Positions 23,178 to 32,992 of a stretch of 64,000 bases of DNA are shown piece after piece. A model generated the notes under the pieces. The model ran no database searches. It saw only the letters and a program-made list of their open reading frames with translations, and had not been told where the DNA came from. Every line of letters starts with the position of its first letter. Positions within the stretch are counted from its first letter, which is position 1. The DNA comes from Symsagittifera roscoffensis (lineage: Eukaryota > Xenacoelomorpha > Acoela > Convolutidae), in assembly GCF_963678635.1 (NCBI RefSeq), contig NC_087066.1, forward strand, positions 45,170,103 to 45,234,102, given 5' to 3'. A program made the position numbers and the translations under genes.

Positions 23178-26100
23178 CTAAGATGAGGACTGATACAGTT
23201 CGGCTTTGATCAACAGAGCCGAAACAAAAGTCGCATTCTTTTCCTTAGTCATCCATTCGTGTTCCGTCAGTGGGATATCTTCGTCGAAGACAAGCGTCGG
23301 ATCCGGAGGAATGCTAGTTGTATATGAGTCCGGTTTGATCCAAACTTGCAGAGCCACTTTGACCTTATAACTCTCTCCCCTTTCACCCAGTTTGAATTTC
23401 AATTCACGACAAAATGCCGTTTGAGAACAATATTTAACTGTGGGAGACAACATGATCATGCTCTCGAACTTCTCTCGAAGTTTCTGGTCACCAAAATCTG
23501 CTAAGGGAAAAGATTTCGCAAAGTTTATATCACCTTTCGGCAATTTAAGTTCAGTCGAATCTAGAATTTTACGGAGACATTCAACTTGTGGGCAGTGATA
23601 GGCAATGTGCCATGTAGATTTGTTAGGTTTGAGACCTTTGGGCGACTTGTTGAGAAGGTTGAATTTACACCATCCTGTTGGAAGCGTAAATGGTTTTGGT
23701 GGTTCACCTTGTTTGAAACACGCTTCAGTTGATCTCAACTTGCTACACGATGAACAGTAGCAACATGGCTTCTTGCCTGCATTGAGGTAAAACTTTGAGG
23801 GAACTCGAAGAATCTTTAAAACTTCTGCGCATATTCGGAGGTACCCGCAGTTTGCGATGAACTTATCAGACTTCAGCTCTTTTTGACCTTCGTTGAAATC
23901 TTTAACCGAGCAGGACTGAGTCAATGATTCGCCTTCTGGCTCACGCATGTCATCACTTATCATTTTAACTCCTGTTACGAATCCATCTAACTGAAGCACT
24001 ACTGTGCAAGGAACCTTGACTCCGGCCAAAACTACACCCATTACTTTGTTATTCACAATTAGGCTCAGATTATCCTTGGAATCCAGGTAAAGTCCAAGCA
24101 CACCTCCCTTCTTTAACCAGCTTTCCCGCAAATACAGGTCCCGGTTAGTACAGTTTCCATCGACAAAGGTTCCGTAAGTCGCCACCAGAGCACCTTGTTT
24201 TTTCCATTGTTTCTCAATGTCTCTGATTGCAGGTTTCTGTTCCAAGTCTTGTATCACGCCAATTGCGAAGTTATTCTTTAAACGGAAGTCAACTGTTTCA
24301 ACTTGAAACACTATCAAATGACTTTGTTCTAATGTCTTATTACACGTCACGAGAGCGCTAGCACGACTTTCAATTTTGATACAGCTTTTATGATCGTTGC
24401 TGATGACAACATTGGGGTTGGAAACGAATCCCTGCTCACACTCCTCGACATTAAAACCACGCACCGGCTTTGAAATCACTGTCCTCAAACGTCGACTATT
24501 CTTTACAGACAGTTTCGAGCTCAGATGCTTTTTGGCAGATCTAGATATAGCTTCAATAGACGCAATTCTACAGTCTGAGACATCAATGAACACGTAGCAG
24601 TTTTCATTAATCGGTTCGCTTATTTCAGCGAAAACAAACTTGTTCCATGCAAACGAAATCTTATTTTCGATCGAATAGCAGACACTAAATTCCGCTTTAT
24701 GAGCAACCAAACTGTCTAAATGCGGGCTGTAATTTTGTCTCGCGATATCTCCATTGATGAACACACTATTTTTGTTCCAATAACAAGAAAACCAGTTTTT
24801 GACAACTTCGGAGAATGTTAGTCCGCTCAGCAGGGGGTCGAAATTAGTAACTCCTATTTTGAAGTCAGACTCAAATAAATTTTTGACATCTGCTTTCAAG
24901 TGAATCCTGATAGTGAATAACCTGCAGTCGTTTATACTAAGAGAACTGAAGAGTAAATTTTTATGCCTATTAGTTTCTCTTTCTCGTTCGTAAACAGAAA
25001 CAAGGGTCCTGTCCGAGTTAAATTCGAAGCCACAGGATGGCACAAAATTATGCGATTGGAATTCAATTATTGGATTTTCAAGCGATCGCTCCAATTCATT
25101 TTGATTAATTGGTCCCTTGTCTGGATGCAAAATTGTAACTTTGTTACACTGCCCATAGAGATCGCAGATAGCAAAACATCCCGGTGGTACATTAACACAA
25201 GCAACTCCTAAATCTTTCCCGTTTAAGAAAACATGCATTTCTCCATCCCCAGATCTCATAATTCCAACCGTGGCACCCTCGGCCAACTTATCGAAGTCGC
25301 AATTGTAATCGTTCCAAATCGTGTCGCCGTTATGTACGACAGCCGATCCCGATATCATCCAAATTGACTGGTATATCTGTGTCATAGTTTTGGGAAACGT
25401 CATTTTTTCTGGATCCTGAGGAGTGAGACCAATTTCCAGAGAACCAGACCACTGTGGTAAAAGCGAGTCAATTCTTATTTCGAAAACTTCGTTGTCTGCT
25501 AATCTTCGATTTGTCATCAAAATCGCATCACTAAACTCACTTGATGCGTCTGGTCGGCACGCTGTCAAGCTATAATCATCCAATGAACAATTCCTACCGT
25601 GCTTTGAATGGAACCTCAAAGGTCCTAAATCTTCAGGGACAAATAAATTATGGGCTACTTGCTTCTTGTACTTTACTGCCACTTCGCATGCTCGGAAAGA
25701 GAGATCTAATGAAATATTCACGTGGGTCCTTTCTGCGCCAATCGGAATTTTCCAGGTAGCTTCATTGTCTACAATTAACACCCAAGAGTCTTCGGTTATA
25801 GCACACTCAATTGTGCTTCCAATACCCATGTTATTGAAATTTAAAAAAGACACAAAGTCTAGCTGTTCCGACGACTCAGATGCCCCGTTCCGCGAGAGGC
25901 CATCCGGTGTCATGAGTATGAATTCTCGACCTGTCAACTCGTTTTTTTCCAATTCTAGTCCAACAGCTAATGGCCCTCGCGTAGATTCTTCAAATATATC
26001 GGATAGACTTGTAATTCTGAAACTCATCGGTGAGCACACTTCTTGGCCAAGATGTTTACCAAACGATGCGATACACTCATCAAGGGGCTCGGTAAGATTT

Positions 26101-26780
26101 CTTGTTACTAACGAGCTCGTAGGTGTGTAAAAGAGCGATTTCGATAAAGAAATGAACAATTCGTTGTCAAACTTTGAACACGTTTGATTTGTAGAATTTT
26201 CGTCATCTTCAGAATTGTACAGGACGTTGTTTATCTGATCCACTGACAAGCCCTTATTTTTCACATTTCCATCAGACAACAACTTTGTTTGAGTGATTGT
26301 GCCATTTAAATTCATAAAGGCATACATATTCACGTTTTTGAAAATGTCAGGCAGCAAAACTTCGCCCAGATCAACTGAATTGAAAAAGAAAGATACTGTT
26401 TTCTCGTCACGTATAACCAAACCAAGTGTAGCACCATTTTCCATCTCATCTACTGATTGGGGAAAGTAATCACGTTTGATGAGTACTGAATTCGAGTAAA
26501 TGTCTCTTTTTGAGACATACAATTTAGGCAACTCGTTAAAACACTCAGAAATTTCCTGCTGATCTTTTTCACTAGGGCACCCAATAAATCCAAATTCAAA
26601 GCAACCATCTGCCCAGCTTTCCTTTTCTTCGATAGCGAAAACAAAACTACGGTTAGCAGTAAGTTGAGAACAGGAAAATGCGAGCGCATTGCCGTTGACA
26701 TTTTCTTGGCCCAGCCTTTTCGCTACTCTCCCACTGTCCAAAATGGCAATACATGAACTTTCACTTATCATCGCACATCT
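23178..26780 (-). CDS. NEURL4: NEURL4, neuralized-like protein 4, large C-terminal exon
   Basis: NEURL4 is a centriolar and cytoplasmic adaptor built of neuralized homology repeats (NHR) that binds the HERC2 ubiquitin ligase and CP110. The exon starts at an acceptor (ATATCTTTCAG, AG at 26782-26781) and is open for 1200 codons to a TAG stop. About five NHR-like repeats of 150-200 residues can be followed by their GxxxGL(V/Y) and FxxNxxDLGxV pattern, for example GATVGIMRSGDGEMHVFLNG with FHSKHGRNCSLDD upstream; some, such as the second and fourth, are quite divergent. The C-terminus has the Cys-rich CCYCSSCSKLRSTEACFKQG, then PFTLPTGWCKFNL and WHIAYHCP, which match the NEURL4 C-terminal domain. 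The first NHR lacks its N-terminal strands, so at least one upstream exon is missing. None is seen before the transposon cluster, so they may lie beyond 64 kb or be lost. Confidence 0.85.
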   Translation of the reverse strand, partial: RCAMISESSCIAILDSGRVAKRLGQENVNGNALAFSCSQLTANRSFVFAIEEKESWADGCFEFGFIGCPSEKDQQEISECFNELPKLYVSKRDIYSNSVLIKRDYFPQSVDEMENGATLGLVIRDEKTVSFFFNSVDLGEVLLPDIFKNVNMYAFMNLNGTITQTKLLSDGNVKNKGLSVDQINNVLYNSEDDENSTNQTCSKFDNELFISLSKSLFYTPTSSLVTRNLTEPLDECIASFGKHLGQEVCSPMSFRITSLSDIFEESTRGPLAVGLELEKNELTGREFILMTPDGLSRNGASESSEQLDFVSFLNFNNMGIGSTIECAITEDSWVLIVDNEATWKIPIGAERTHVNISLDLSFRACEVAVKYKKQVAHNLFVPEDLGPLRFHSKHGRNCSLDDYSLTACRPDASSEFSDAILMTNRRLADNEVFEIRIDSLLPQWSGSLEIGLTPQDPEKMTFPKTMTQIYQSIWMISGSAVVHNGDTIWNDYNCDFDKLAEGATVGIMRSGDGEMHVFLNGKDLGVACVNVPPGCFAICDLYGQCNKVTILHPDKGPINQNELERSLENPIIEFQSHNFVPSCGFEFNSDRTLVSVYERERETNRHKNLLFSSLSINDCRLFTIRIHLKADVKNLFESDFKIGVTNFDPLLSGLTFSEVVKNWFSCYWNKNSVFINGDIARQNYSPHLDSLVAHKAEFSVCYSIENKISFAWNKFVFAEISEPINENCYVFIDVSDCRIASIEAISRSAKKHLSSKLSVKNSRRLRTVISKPVRGFNVEECEQGFVSNPNVVISNDHKSCIKIESRASALVTCNKTLEQSHLIVFQVETVDFRLKNNFAIGVIQDLEQKPAIRDIEKQWKKQGALVATYGTFVDGNCTNRDLYLRESWLKKGGVLGLYLDSKDNLSLIVNNKVMGVVLAGVKVPCTVVLQLDGFVTGVKMISDDMREPEGESLTQSCSVKDFNEGQKELKSDKFIANCGYLRICAEVLKILRVPSKFYLNAGKKPCCYCSSCSKLRSTEACFKQGEPPKPFTLPTGWCKFNLLNKSPKGLKPNKSTWHIAYHCPQVECLRKILDSTELKLPKGDINFAKSFPLADFGDQKLREKFESMIMLSPTVKYCSQTAFCRELKFKLGERGESYKVKVALQVWIKPDSYTTSIPPDPTLVFDEDIPLTEHEWMTKEKNATFVSALLIKAELYQSSS

Positions 26781-26782
26781 CT

Positions 26783-26924
26783 GAAAGATATTCCGAGATT
26801 AAGCCCCGACAAAACAGATGGGTTGCATCCTTCTGACACAGGCGATGCTGAGCTTCGAACGATTTGCAATACAATAATTACAGAATAAGTTTATTGATAA
26901 ACTTATTCAATAGTTTCAGATAAA
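26783..26924. other. Short spacer between NEURL4 exon and the retroelement cluster
   Basis: Contains an AATAAGTTTATTGATAAACTTATT palindrome-like stretch (about 26883-26908) and no coding signal. It would be NEURL4 intron or 5' flank. Confidence 0.35.
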
Positions 26925-27519
26925 TTGTTGATATACTGGGACAGCCGTGGTGGTCCCCTGCAATTACTTCAAATTACTTTGACTGGATTGTTTTGCCACT
27001 GCTACCGCTCGTGGACACTAGTGGGTGGACACAGGTTGGTGGATCACATGATTGTAGTTGGAGCAAGCTCCCTCAGAAGAACCCTTGACTACCTACCCTA
27101 CGATCTAAGGGTAAAGTATCGAAGATTCACTTTTACAAAATCGGGACTAAGCCTCAACCCAAACAACGTGGGTAAATTTAAAAAATTTGCAACGGTTACT
27201 TATAAACGGTTCCCTAAAGTACAGTGAAATCATTCTCTGGCACGACGTGATTAACAATAGTATCACAAAGCATCCCAAAAACTTTAAATCCCCGGAGCAG
27301 TTAACTGAAATCATCACGAATTTTCAGCATCAAATAGCTGCGATCATATACATTCGTCGAGACGGTACCCCTCACATTTTTGAAAAGTTGCGGAAGACGA
27401 AACCTCTCATCATCGACGCGATAAAACGACTTCTTCCTAAACAAAAACAAAACGACATCGATACAGTTGTTGCCCTCTCTAAACTACATCCCCCTCCGTC
27501 TCTTGAGATGAAGTTGCTC
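26925..27519 (+). pseudogene. Unrecognised ORF, left part, interrupted by LTR element B
   Basis: Two overlapping plus frames, shifted by one nucleotide near 27185, read as one protein with MIVVGASSLRRTLDYLP early and SEIILWHDVINNSITKHPKN later, followed by IYIRRDGTPHIFEKLRK. The first motif resembles an SGNH block I and HDVINN a block III, but the nucleophile Ser context is not canonical, so an SGNH-like fold is only a guess. The frame is cut at 27519 by the LTR and continues at 60460 after the CTC target duplication. It could be a captured transposon ORF or a host gene; no introns are apparent. Confidence 0.5.
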
Positions 27520-28155
27520 TGTAACATTCGCCCGGAAGATACATATCGACGGAAAACAAAACTAAGTCTTAAGACGACTGGCTAACGTCTAAACAGAGCT
27601 TTGCATGCTTTTCACCGTCTCTACCAAGCCAGTACTTTCGGTGGTCTTTTCTAACATCGGGTCGACAAAACGTTACTGCTTTCGGCTTCGGTCAAAACAC
27701 TCAAATTAACTTAAATATATGCAGAAATAGTGAGCTCATGGCTGGGTCTCAGTATCCCCAGACCACGAGGTCACTCCTAAAAACAGGGCTACCACTATTT
27801 ATTATATTACTATTGTTTTTGTTTAGTAGATCAAATCATCATCTCCATCGAAGATGGATCAACCCTTTCCCCCAACTCCTAGCTTCTCATCCTTATCAAA
27901 ATGAATCTAGATGTTAATTAAATTCAAATCAGGACATGACAAGAAGCTAAAAGTCTATATAACAGGCTAAAAGTTTCAGTCCCTTTACCCCTCCGGATTG
28001 ACAAATCCGCTGGATCAAGCTTGTTAATCCTGATTTCTTCTTAATCCGGAAGGCTGTCTTTCACCCTTCACCGTTGATCGCAACGGCCTTGCAACTATTG
28101 TAGCGGCACAATAGTTGCAACTCGGAGTGTTCTCTGTTACTCTGTAACTCGTTGT
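27520..28155 (-). repeat. Left LTR of element B, first part (3' LTR)
   Basis: Matches 59537-60175 almost base for base. It holds a unit running from ACCCCTCCGGATTG (about 27985) to TTAATCCGGAAGG (about 28040), a pair of inverted CCGGAT motifs. The LTR breaks off at CTCGTTGT where element A was inserted and resumes at 45160. Confidence 0.92.
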
Positions 28156-29059
28156 TGTAACATTCGTCTACTGTAGTCACACATGAGGCTTAAGAAAAAA
28201 AGGCCCTATAACCATTGGCTCAAGAGTCAGGGACACTATCTCTTGTGTTTTTCTACCTCAAATCAGTCGGAGCCAATTCGGTTCGCTTGTGACATGAGAC
28301 TACGACCCGTTACAGCTTAAAGGTTACTACCAAAATATCCCCCACTCTAGAAATAAGAACGTCCCCATACTTAGGTCTCTAGATACCCAAAATACATGAA
28401 CGCCGTTAAAAACCGGGTCGGAACAATCCGTTAAGTTACTTTTTATTAGACAGTGGCACTTTGATCCATTTCAGATGGATCAACCTAAAACTCGCCTTAC
28501 CTCAACATAACAATCATAAAACACACTCTAGAATTTTAAATTAAGTACTCACATCGTAGCACGCTCAAGAACTGGGATTAATTAAGTCGGTCAGCAACTC
28601 GAGAATTAAATAATGTAACTAAATGAGTTTAATGTTTATCAGTTTCAATAACAAGCACAAGTTTTAACTCTAGAATATAGTTTCTCGTGAACCATTGGGA
28701 CACTCAAGCTGTCCACCTTTCCACCGAAGGTTCACTCTAGTCCAATTCGAATAACAATCCAATCGAGTAATGATAGTCCAGTTCTCGGGAATACGCTTGT
28801 CTCTGTTTCAGATGGGACAGCTCTACTCTTGTTCTATTGTGACAGAAATTGCGAATAGCAATTTCGCACTGTTTTATCTAGCAACTTTCCCGCGTTTGTT
28901 ACTCGATTGTTCTGATTTCTCTTTTTCGGTTTTCAGTTATCGCGAGAAAATCGTGCATGACAGGCTCCATTCGAATTTTTGAAAAATTAAATTTCACTCC
29001 AAAATTAAGTGCTCTTGCTTTTCTCAAGGTCAAACTTCCAAGTATGACCGGTTGGCACA
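28156..29059 (-). repeat. 3' LTR of element A
   Basis: Begins TGTAACATTCGTCTAC and ends GGTTGGCACA on the plus strand; about 17 differences from 44257-45159. It contains several CTCAAG hexamers. Next to its inner end is TACTCCCCGGACTCAAG, that is a GGGGAGTA purine tract on the element strand immediately before the LTR. Confidence 0.95.
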
Positions 29060-29487
29060 TACTCCCCGGACTCAAGATCGATGTCCTCATTGCGTGCTGT
29101 CGTCTGCCAGTGAGTCCCAGAAAACCGAGTGTTGCTCAAGGTACAGTGCCAGTGGTCATTTACAGAAGTTTGCAGCAGACTTAAGCTTATCTACACCCCA
29201 AAACTCACGGCCATGTAAAATTTTCACACTATCGCTAAACAGCAATCAAAATCTGCACACACCTGCACCCTTGAATTTTCGCTTTTCAAGCCAATTATTT
29301 AAAATTTCTTTTGTCCCATTCAATTAGAAAATTGTCATGCAGCATTTTGATTTATATAATAGATATAGCATATTAATAACAATATCTGATTCGTTAAAAT
29401 TTCTTTTTCGTGAACCCAGGTTTCACCCGGATCCACACTCAAGCCCCCCTTCCCTCTCAAGACTCAAGATCCATTCGAACCATCCGC
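29060..29487 (-). other. 3' untranslated region and polypurine tract of element A
   Basis: Between the end of ORF3 and the 3' LTR. The purine-rich tract on the minus strand (CCGGGGAGTA) abuts the LTR at 29060. No coding signal is seen. Several CTTGAG copies (minus strand) occur, including two in tandem at about 29456-29470. Confidence 0.6.
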
Positions 29488-30048
29488 TCATTTCGCACTC
29501 TTCGCCTTGGAGGTGCCGCACCCTGAAGTACTAGACACGGCAAACTGTCTCAACAGTTCTTCTTCATCATCGGAGCTAATCACGATCTCCTCCCAAGCCT
29601 TCAGCTGTTCATAGGATCGCATCCATTCCCTTTGCTCCTGCAACCTCTTTGCCTGGTTGGGTAGTGCCTTCACCCTAGATTCCCGGTTCAAACAAAAGGA
29701 GTTGTGCAAGCTCAAGCTCACGTTCTTCGCCAAGTCCTCCTCCAGTATCGATTCCTCCCTCGCTTTGGTATTGTCTCTAGACATTTTACCCACTCTCTTC
29801 CATCCTGTCGTGATCGCATTTCGATGGGTTAACAGGGGTCTCTTGAAAGCTTCCGGCCCAATCTCGGCCTGGAACTGTCGATATTCCTTTTGATGTTTTC
29901 TCATGTGATCTTTCGTTGTCATGTATAACCAAGACGTCAGTGTCGCTCGAAACCATGGAAAGTACCTCAAGCGGCTCCATACGTGTCTGACTTCCGTTGT
30001 CATGGCGAATACTTTGCATGCAGTCTCAAACAACTCGAGTCTCCTGCT
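29488..30048 (-). pseudogene. Element A ORF3, C-terminal tail after an in-frame TAA
   Basis: The frame continues from the SGNH part after one TAA (30051-30049) for about 187 codons. The tail has RHVWSRLRYFPWFRATL, a charged helical middle with a run of Arg/Lys and an acidic ISSDDEEELLRQ near the end. I do not recognise a family. Element B's ORF3 ends before this region, so it is either specific to family A or lost in B. It is listed as broken because of the stop, although stop read-through cannot be excluded. Confidence 0.5.
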
Positions 30049-31887
30049 TTAGTCTATCGCATATATTGACTCAGCCGTTGGCGTCTTCACTTCCCGATAC
30101 TTCGTTATATTTTCTTCTATCCATCTCAGAGCTAGCATCGTACTCACTACTAAGAGCGTCACCTTCTGCCGGTGATCCGGTAATCCGATCGACCGAAATT
30201 CTTCCATATCCCACACCAGGCAGAGGTTCTTGTGATCTGGATACCACACCGTTTGTGCCAAACAGTGGCATGGGCATTCTCCATGGGTGATCTCAATGCT
30301 TCTGAGATTACGCTCCCCCGAGGCTTCCAAGAGAGGCTCAAACTCCATCATTTTCTCATGCATCGTGTCGTTCTCTTCCATGTTTGGAGCACCCCCCACA
30401 GGTTTTCCGATCACGTTTTGTCTCTCGTGATCGCTTGTGTTCTCACTTTCCAACTTCAAAAGCTCTTCTCCCCAGATTTCACTCAAGTCTTCGTGCGACA
30501 CTCGTTCAATACCCAGAGTCTCCGCCAATTTTTGCCTGCATTCCAAACCTTCTAGGTCTAGCTCTTTCACCTTCTCTGGATATCTCAAGCGAGCGGTCTC
30601 CATAGGCCTCTCCACCCGCTTGCTCTCTGCCACTACCACTGAGGATATTGCCGAACCTGGAGGCGTTGATGACGTCACCTCCTCAGACTCCATTGGCGTG
30701 GCACTCGGCAATCTGGCCTGGTTGCTCCTTGAGCTGTCTCTAGTGTCGACCCTCGGTCCCAAGCGACCAGACAAGGCCCTCGAGGCAAGGAATGGTGAGT
30801 TCGGAGGTGGCCCTAAGGTGAATTGGGTCGTCTCTAGCAGATCCGCCTCTAGCGCATTTATGTGTCCTTGAAAGACGTCATTCAGCCAATCTGCTCCTCT
30901 CGGTCTATCGAAGTGGATTCCATCATTGGAGGTGTCCTCAGGGAATCCCGCTTGCTCCATGCGCTCCGCCACGTCCAACAGTCCGACGGGGAGCACACTC
31001 TTCCGGTGGATTTCTCGGATCACCCTGTTTAGGTTCCGCACCTTCTCGTTCATTTCCAAGGCGTGCTGATCGAACTTCATGTTATAAGGGACAGTACATA
31101 CTGTCAACAGGATGGGGTCCATCTGGATCCTCAGCTCCTCAAGAAGGCAGCTCATCTTGTCGTGCAGCCTCGTTATTTTCCTCGCTTCTCCCCTTGACAC
31201 ATCATTCGTCCCGATCATCAGGGTCACCGTGTACACTTTAGTCATCCCTAGCATCTCAAGCGTTGCCAACATCTGTGGCGTGGCAGCTCCAGCGAAACTC
31301 AAGATTCCTGTCTGCCAGTGCGATTGGATCCGGGTCAACACCCGCACTAGGCTGTCCCCTATGATTAGGTGGACCGCGCCTTCTGGCACACGGGGTGGCG
31401 CAAGATATTCCACCCAGGCTGCATCATGAAAGCAGTCCCTCCTGGCTTTCTGTTCCGCATTCCAATCCAGCCGATTGTGCCTGTGGTACCTCTTTTCGGT
31501 GTTCTTCTTATAACTCGAGATCATGACGCTCCTGACCGGCTGTTCCCTCCACGTTGGAGGAAGCTCCGCCCTTGCCGAACTTTCACGACTTCTCTGCCGC
31601 AATCTCTCGCTCAGCTCCTTCAGACGCGATGAGCTGCCGCTCACCTGACTGCCGCTCGAGGTCGAGGTTGGGGTTGGGGTATATCCCGGCAGTACCACAT
31701 CCATCAGCGGGCGTATGGGTTGCGTTTCTAAGCTACGCAAGGAGGACGTTGCTTCATTCGGTATCCAGACTTCCAACCCTTCACTCATGTGTTCTCGAGC
31801 CTCGCGGTCAAGGTTGAACCGTCCTCTTGCCCTGGGGGCTTCATCCACTTCCATGCGTGACTCTGGCCTCGAGCTGGTAACCACTCG
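30049..31887 (-). pseudogene. Element A ORF3, SGNH (GDSL) hydrolase domain
   Basis: SGNH hydrolases are Ser-His esterases or lipases, including carbohydrate O-acetylesterases. Numbering from 31884, the domain has block I HLIIGDSLVR (about residues 172-181, Ser nucleophile), block II Gly in SFAGAATPQ, block III LMIGTNDVSRG (about 220-230, Asn) and block V SNDGIHFD (about 317-324, Asp and His), so all four family residues are present. Before it is a basic, Ser/Pro-rich linker; after it lie some 270 residues with a Cys/His cluster (GECPCHCLAQ) that I cannot assign. The frame is the same as the preceding coiled-coil part, separated only by a TAG at 31890-31888. In element B the two parts are continuous. 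No signal peptide or transmembrane segment is visible. Confidence 0.8.
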
Positions 31888-32607
31888 CTACTTTGGCCTG
31901 GCTCCCTTCTGTGCATCAAGTTCACGTTGTCGTTGTTCTATCCTCTCCATCTCCGACTTCAGTTGCTCACGATTCGCGGCATTCTCCCGCACCCTTAGTT
32001 CGTGCTGATGTTCAGCCTTTAGCATCTCAAGCAACCTCAGAGTCTGATCTCGTTCGTTGACCGCCTGGTCCCTTTCCAGGCGAACCTTCTGCCGATCCAG
32101 TTTTGCCTGATCCCGATCGAGGTTCGCCTTGTTCCTTTCCTTCTGCGTCTTCTCGAGCTCTTTCTTTAGAACACCAAGATCCGGATATGCCTCAGTCGTC
32201 TGTTGTGCTCGCGTCATCGATGGCACCTTACTCGAGCTCTGGCCTGTGGATCTTGCTGATGGCCTAGTTGGTAGTGGGAATTCTCCTGCGCCATATTCGG
32301 TGTTGTTACTCAGGCCAGGATTTCTTGCCAAGTCAAAGCCCCTTACTCCTCCATCCACATTCCAAGACAACCATCTGGTCTGTCCCTGATTTGATATTCC
32401 CTCGGTGGTGTAGCCGATCATCAAGACAGCCTCCGTCGCAGACTCCCTGCATTCACCCTGGTCTTCCAACTGGAGGATGGCATTCAGCATTACCGCCATT
32501 CTCTCGTCTATCCGGGTATAATCCAGGTCCCTCAGGCGTCTGTATAGTTCATCGAGAGTAGGCTTCTTTAGGGCCGCGGGCATGGATTTCCAGAACCTGT
32601 CTGCCAT
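31888..32607 (-). CDS. Element A ORF3, N-terminal helical domain and coiled coil
   Basis: The first ATG in frame is at 32607-32605 (MADRFWKSMPAALKK). The first 90 residues are predicted helical and share LYRRL...MLNAILQLED and TEAVLMIGYTTEGI with the N-terminus of element B's ORF3. A Ser/Pro/Thr linker follows, then a highly charged coiled coil (KNKANLDRDQAKLDRQKVRLERD-type heptads, split by positions 140-240). It ends at TAG (31888-31890) directly before the SGNH part in the same frame. A coiled coil suggests self-assembly of the product. The function is unknown. Confidence 0.7.
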   Translation of the reverse strand: MADRFWKSMPAALKKPTLDELYRRLRDLDYTRIDERMAVMLNAILQLEDQGECRESATEAVLMIGYTTEGISNQGQTRWLSWNVDGGVRGFDLARNPGLSNNTEYGAGEFPLPTRPSARSTGQSSSKVPSMTRAQQTTEAYPDLGVLKKELEKTQKERNKANLDRDQAKLDRQKVRLERDQAVNERDQTLRLLEMLKAEHQHELRVRENAANREQLKSEMERIEQRQRELDAQKGARPK

Positions 32608-32992
32608 TCTCTGTGAGTTCGGGATGTATTCGAGTATTAACCAGCTCAAGAATTACCTTACCAGCTCAAGAATTACCTTACCGATTCAAGAATTACCCAA
32701 CTCAAGAATTCTCTAGAAATGTTCCCTTGCAAATACTTGCTGCAGGTGTCTTTTATCGCGAGTTCAATCAAGATTTCCCTTTCTGTCTCTCGCTTGAGTA
32801 TACTTGAATGTTCAACTTTGTTTTTCAATTTTCTAAAAACATGCAGATACATTTTATGTTTTAGCACCATCAATCATTTAAAATAATAATTGTCATGCCA
32901 ATCACCCCTAAGATCCCTTACCTGTTTTGTACCCCAGTACCTAGCTCAAGACTCCTCCCTCACACCCGACTCGACACCCCCGTGTACCCGAC
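32608..32992 (-). other. Spacer between pol/macro and ORF3 of element A, with CTCAAGAATTACC repeats
   Basis: About 385 bp with no ORF. On the plus strand, four near-tandem units of CTCAAGAATTACCTTACC type (the third has ATTCAAG) occupy 32640-32705. It could hold the signal for ORF3 expression (splice acceptor, internal promoter or re-initiation), but no specific site was proven. Confidence 0.5.

Noticed and set aside
28770-29184. Small ORFs present in both LTRs of A
   Set aside because: They recur simply because the LTR is duplicated; weak coding features and non-ATG starts in part.
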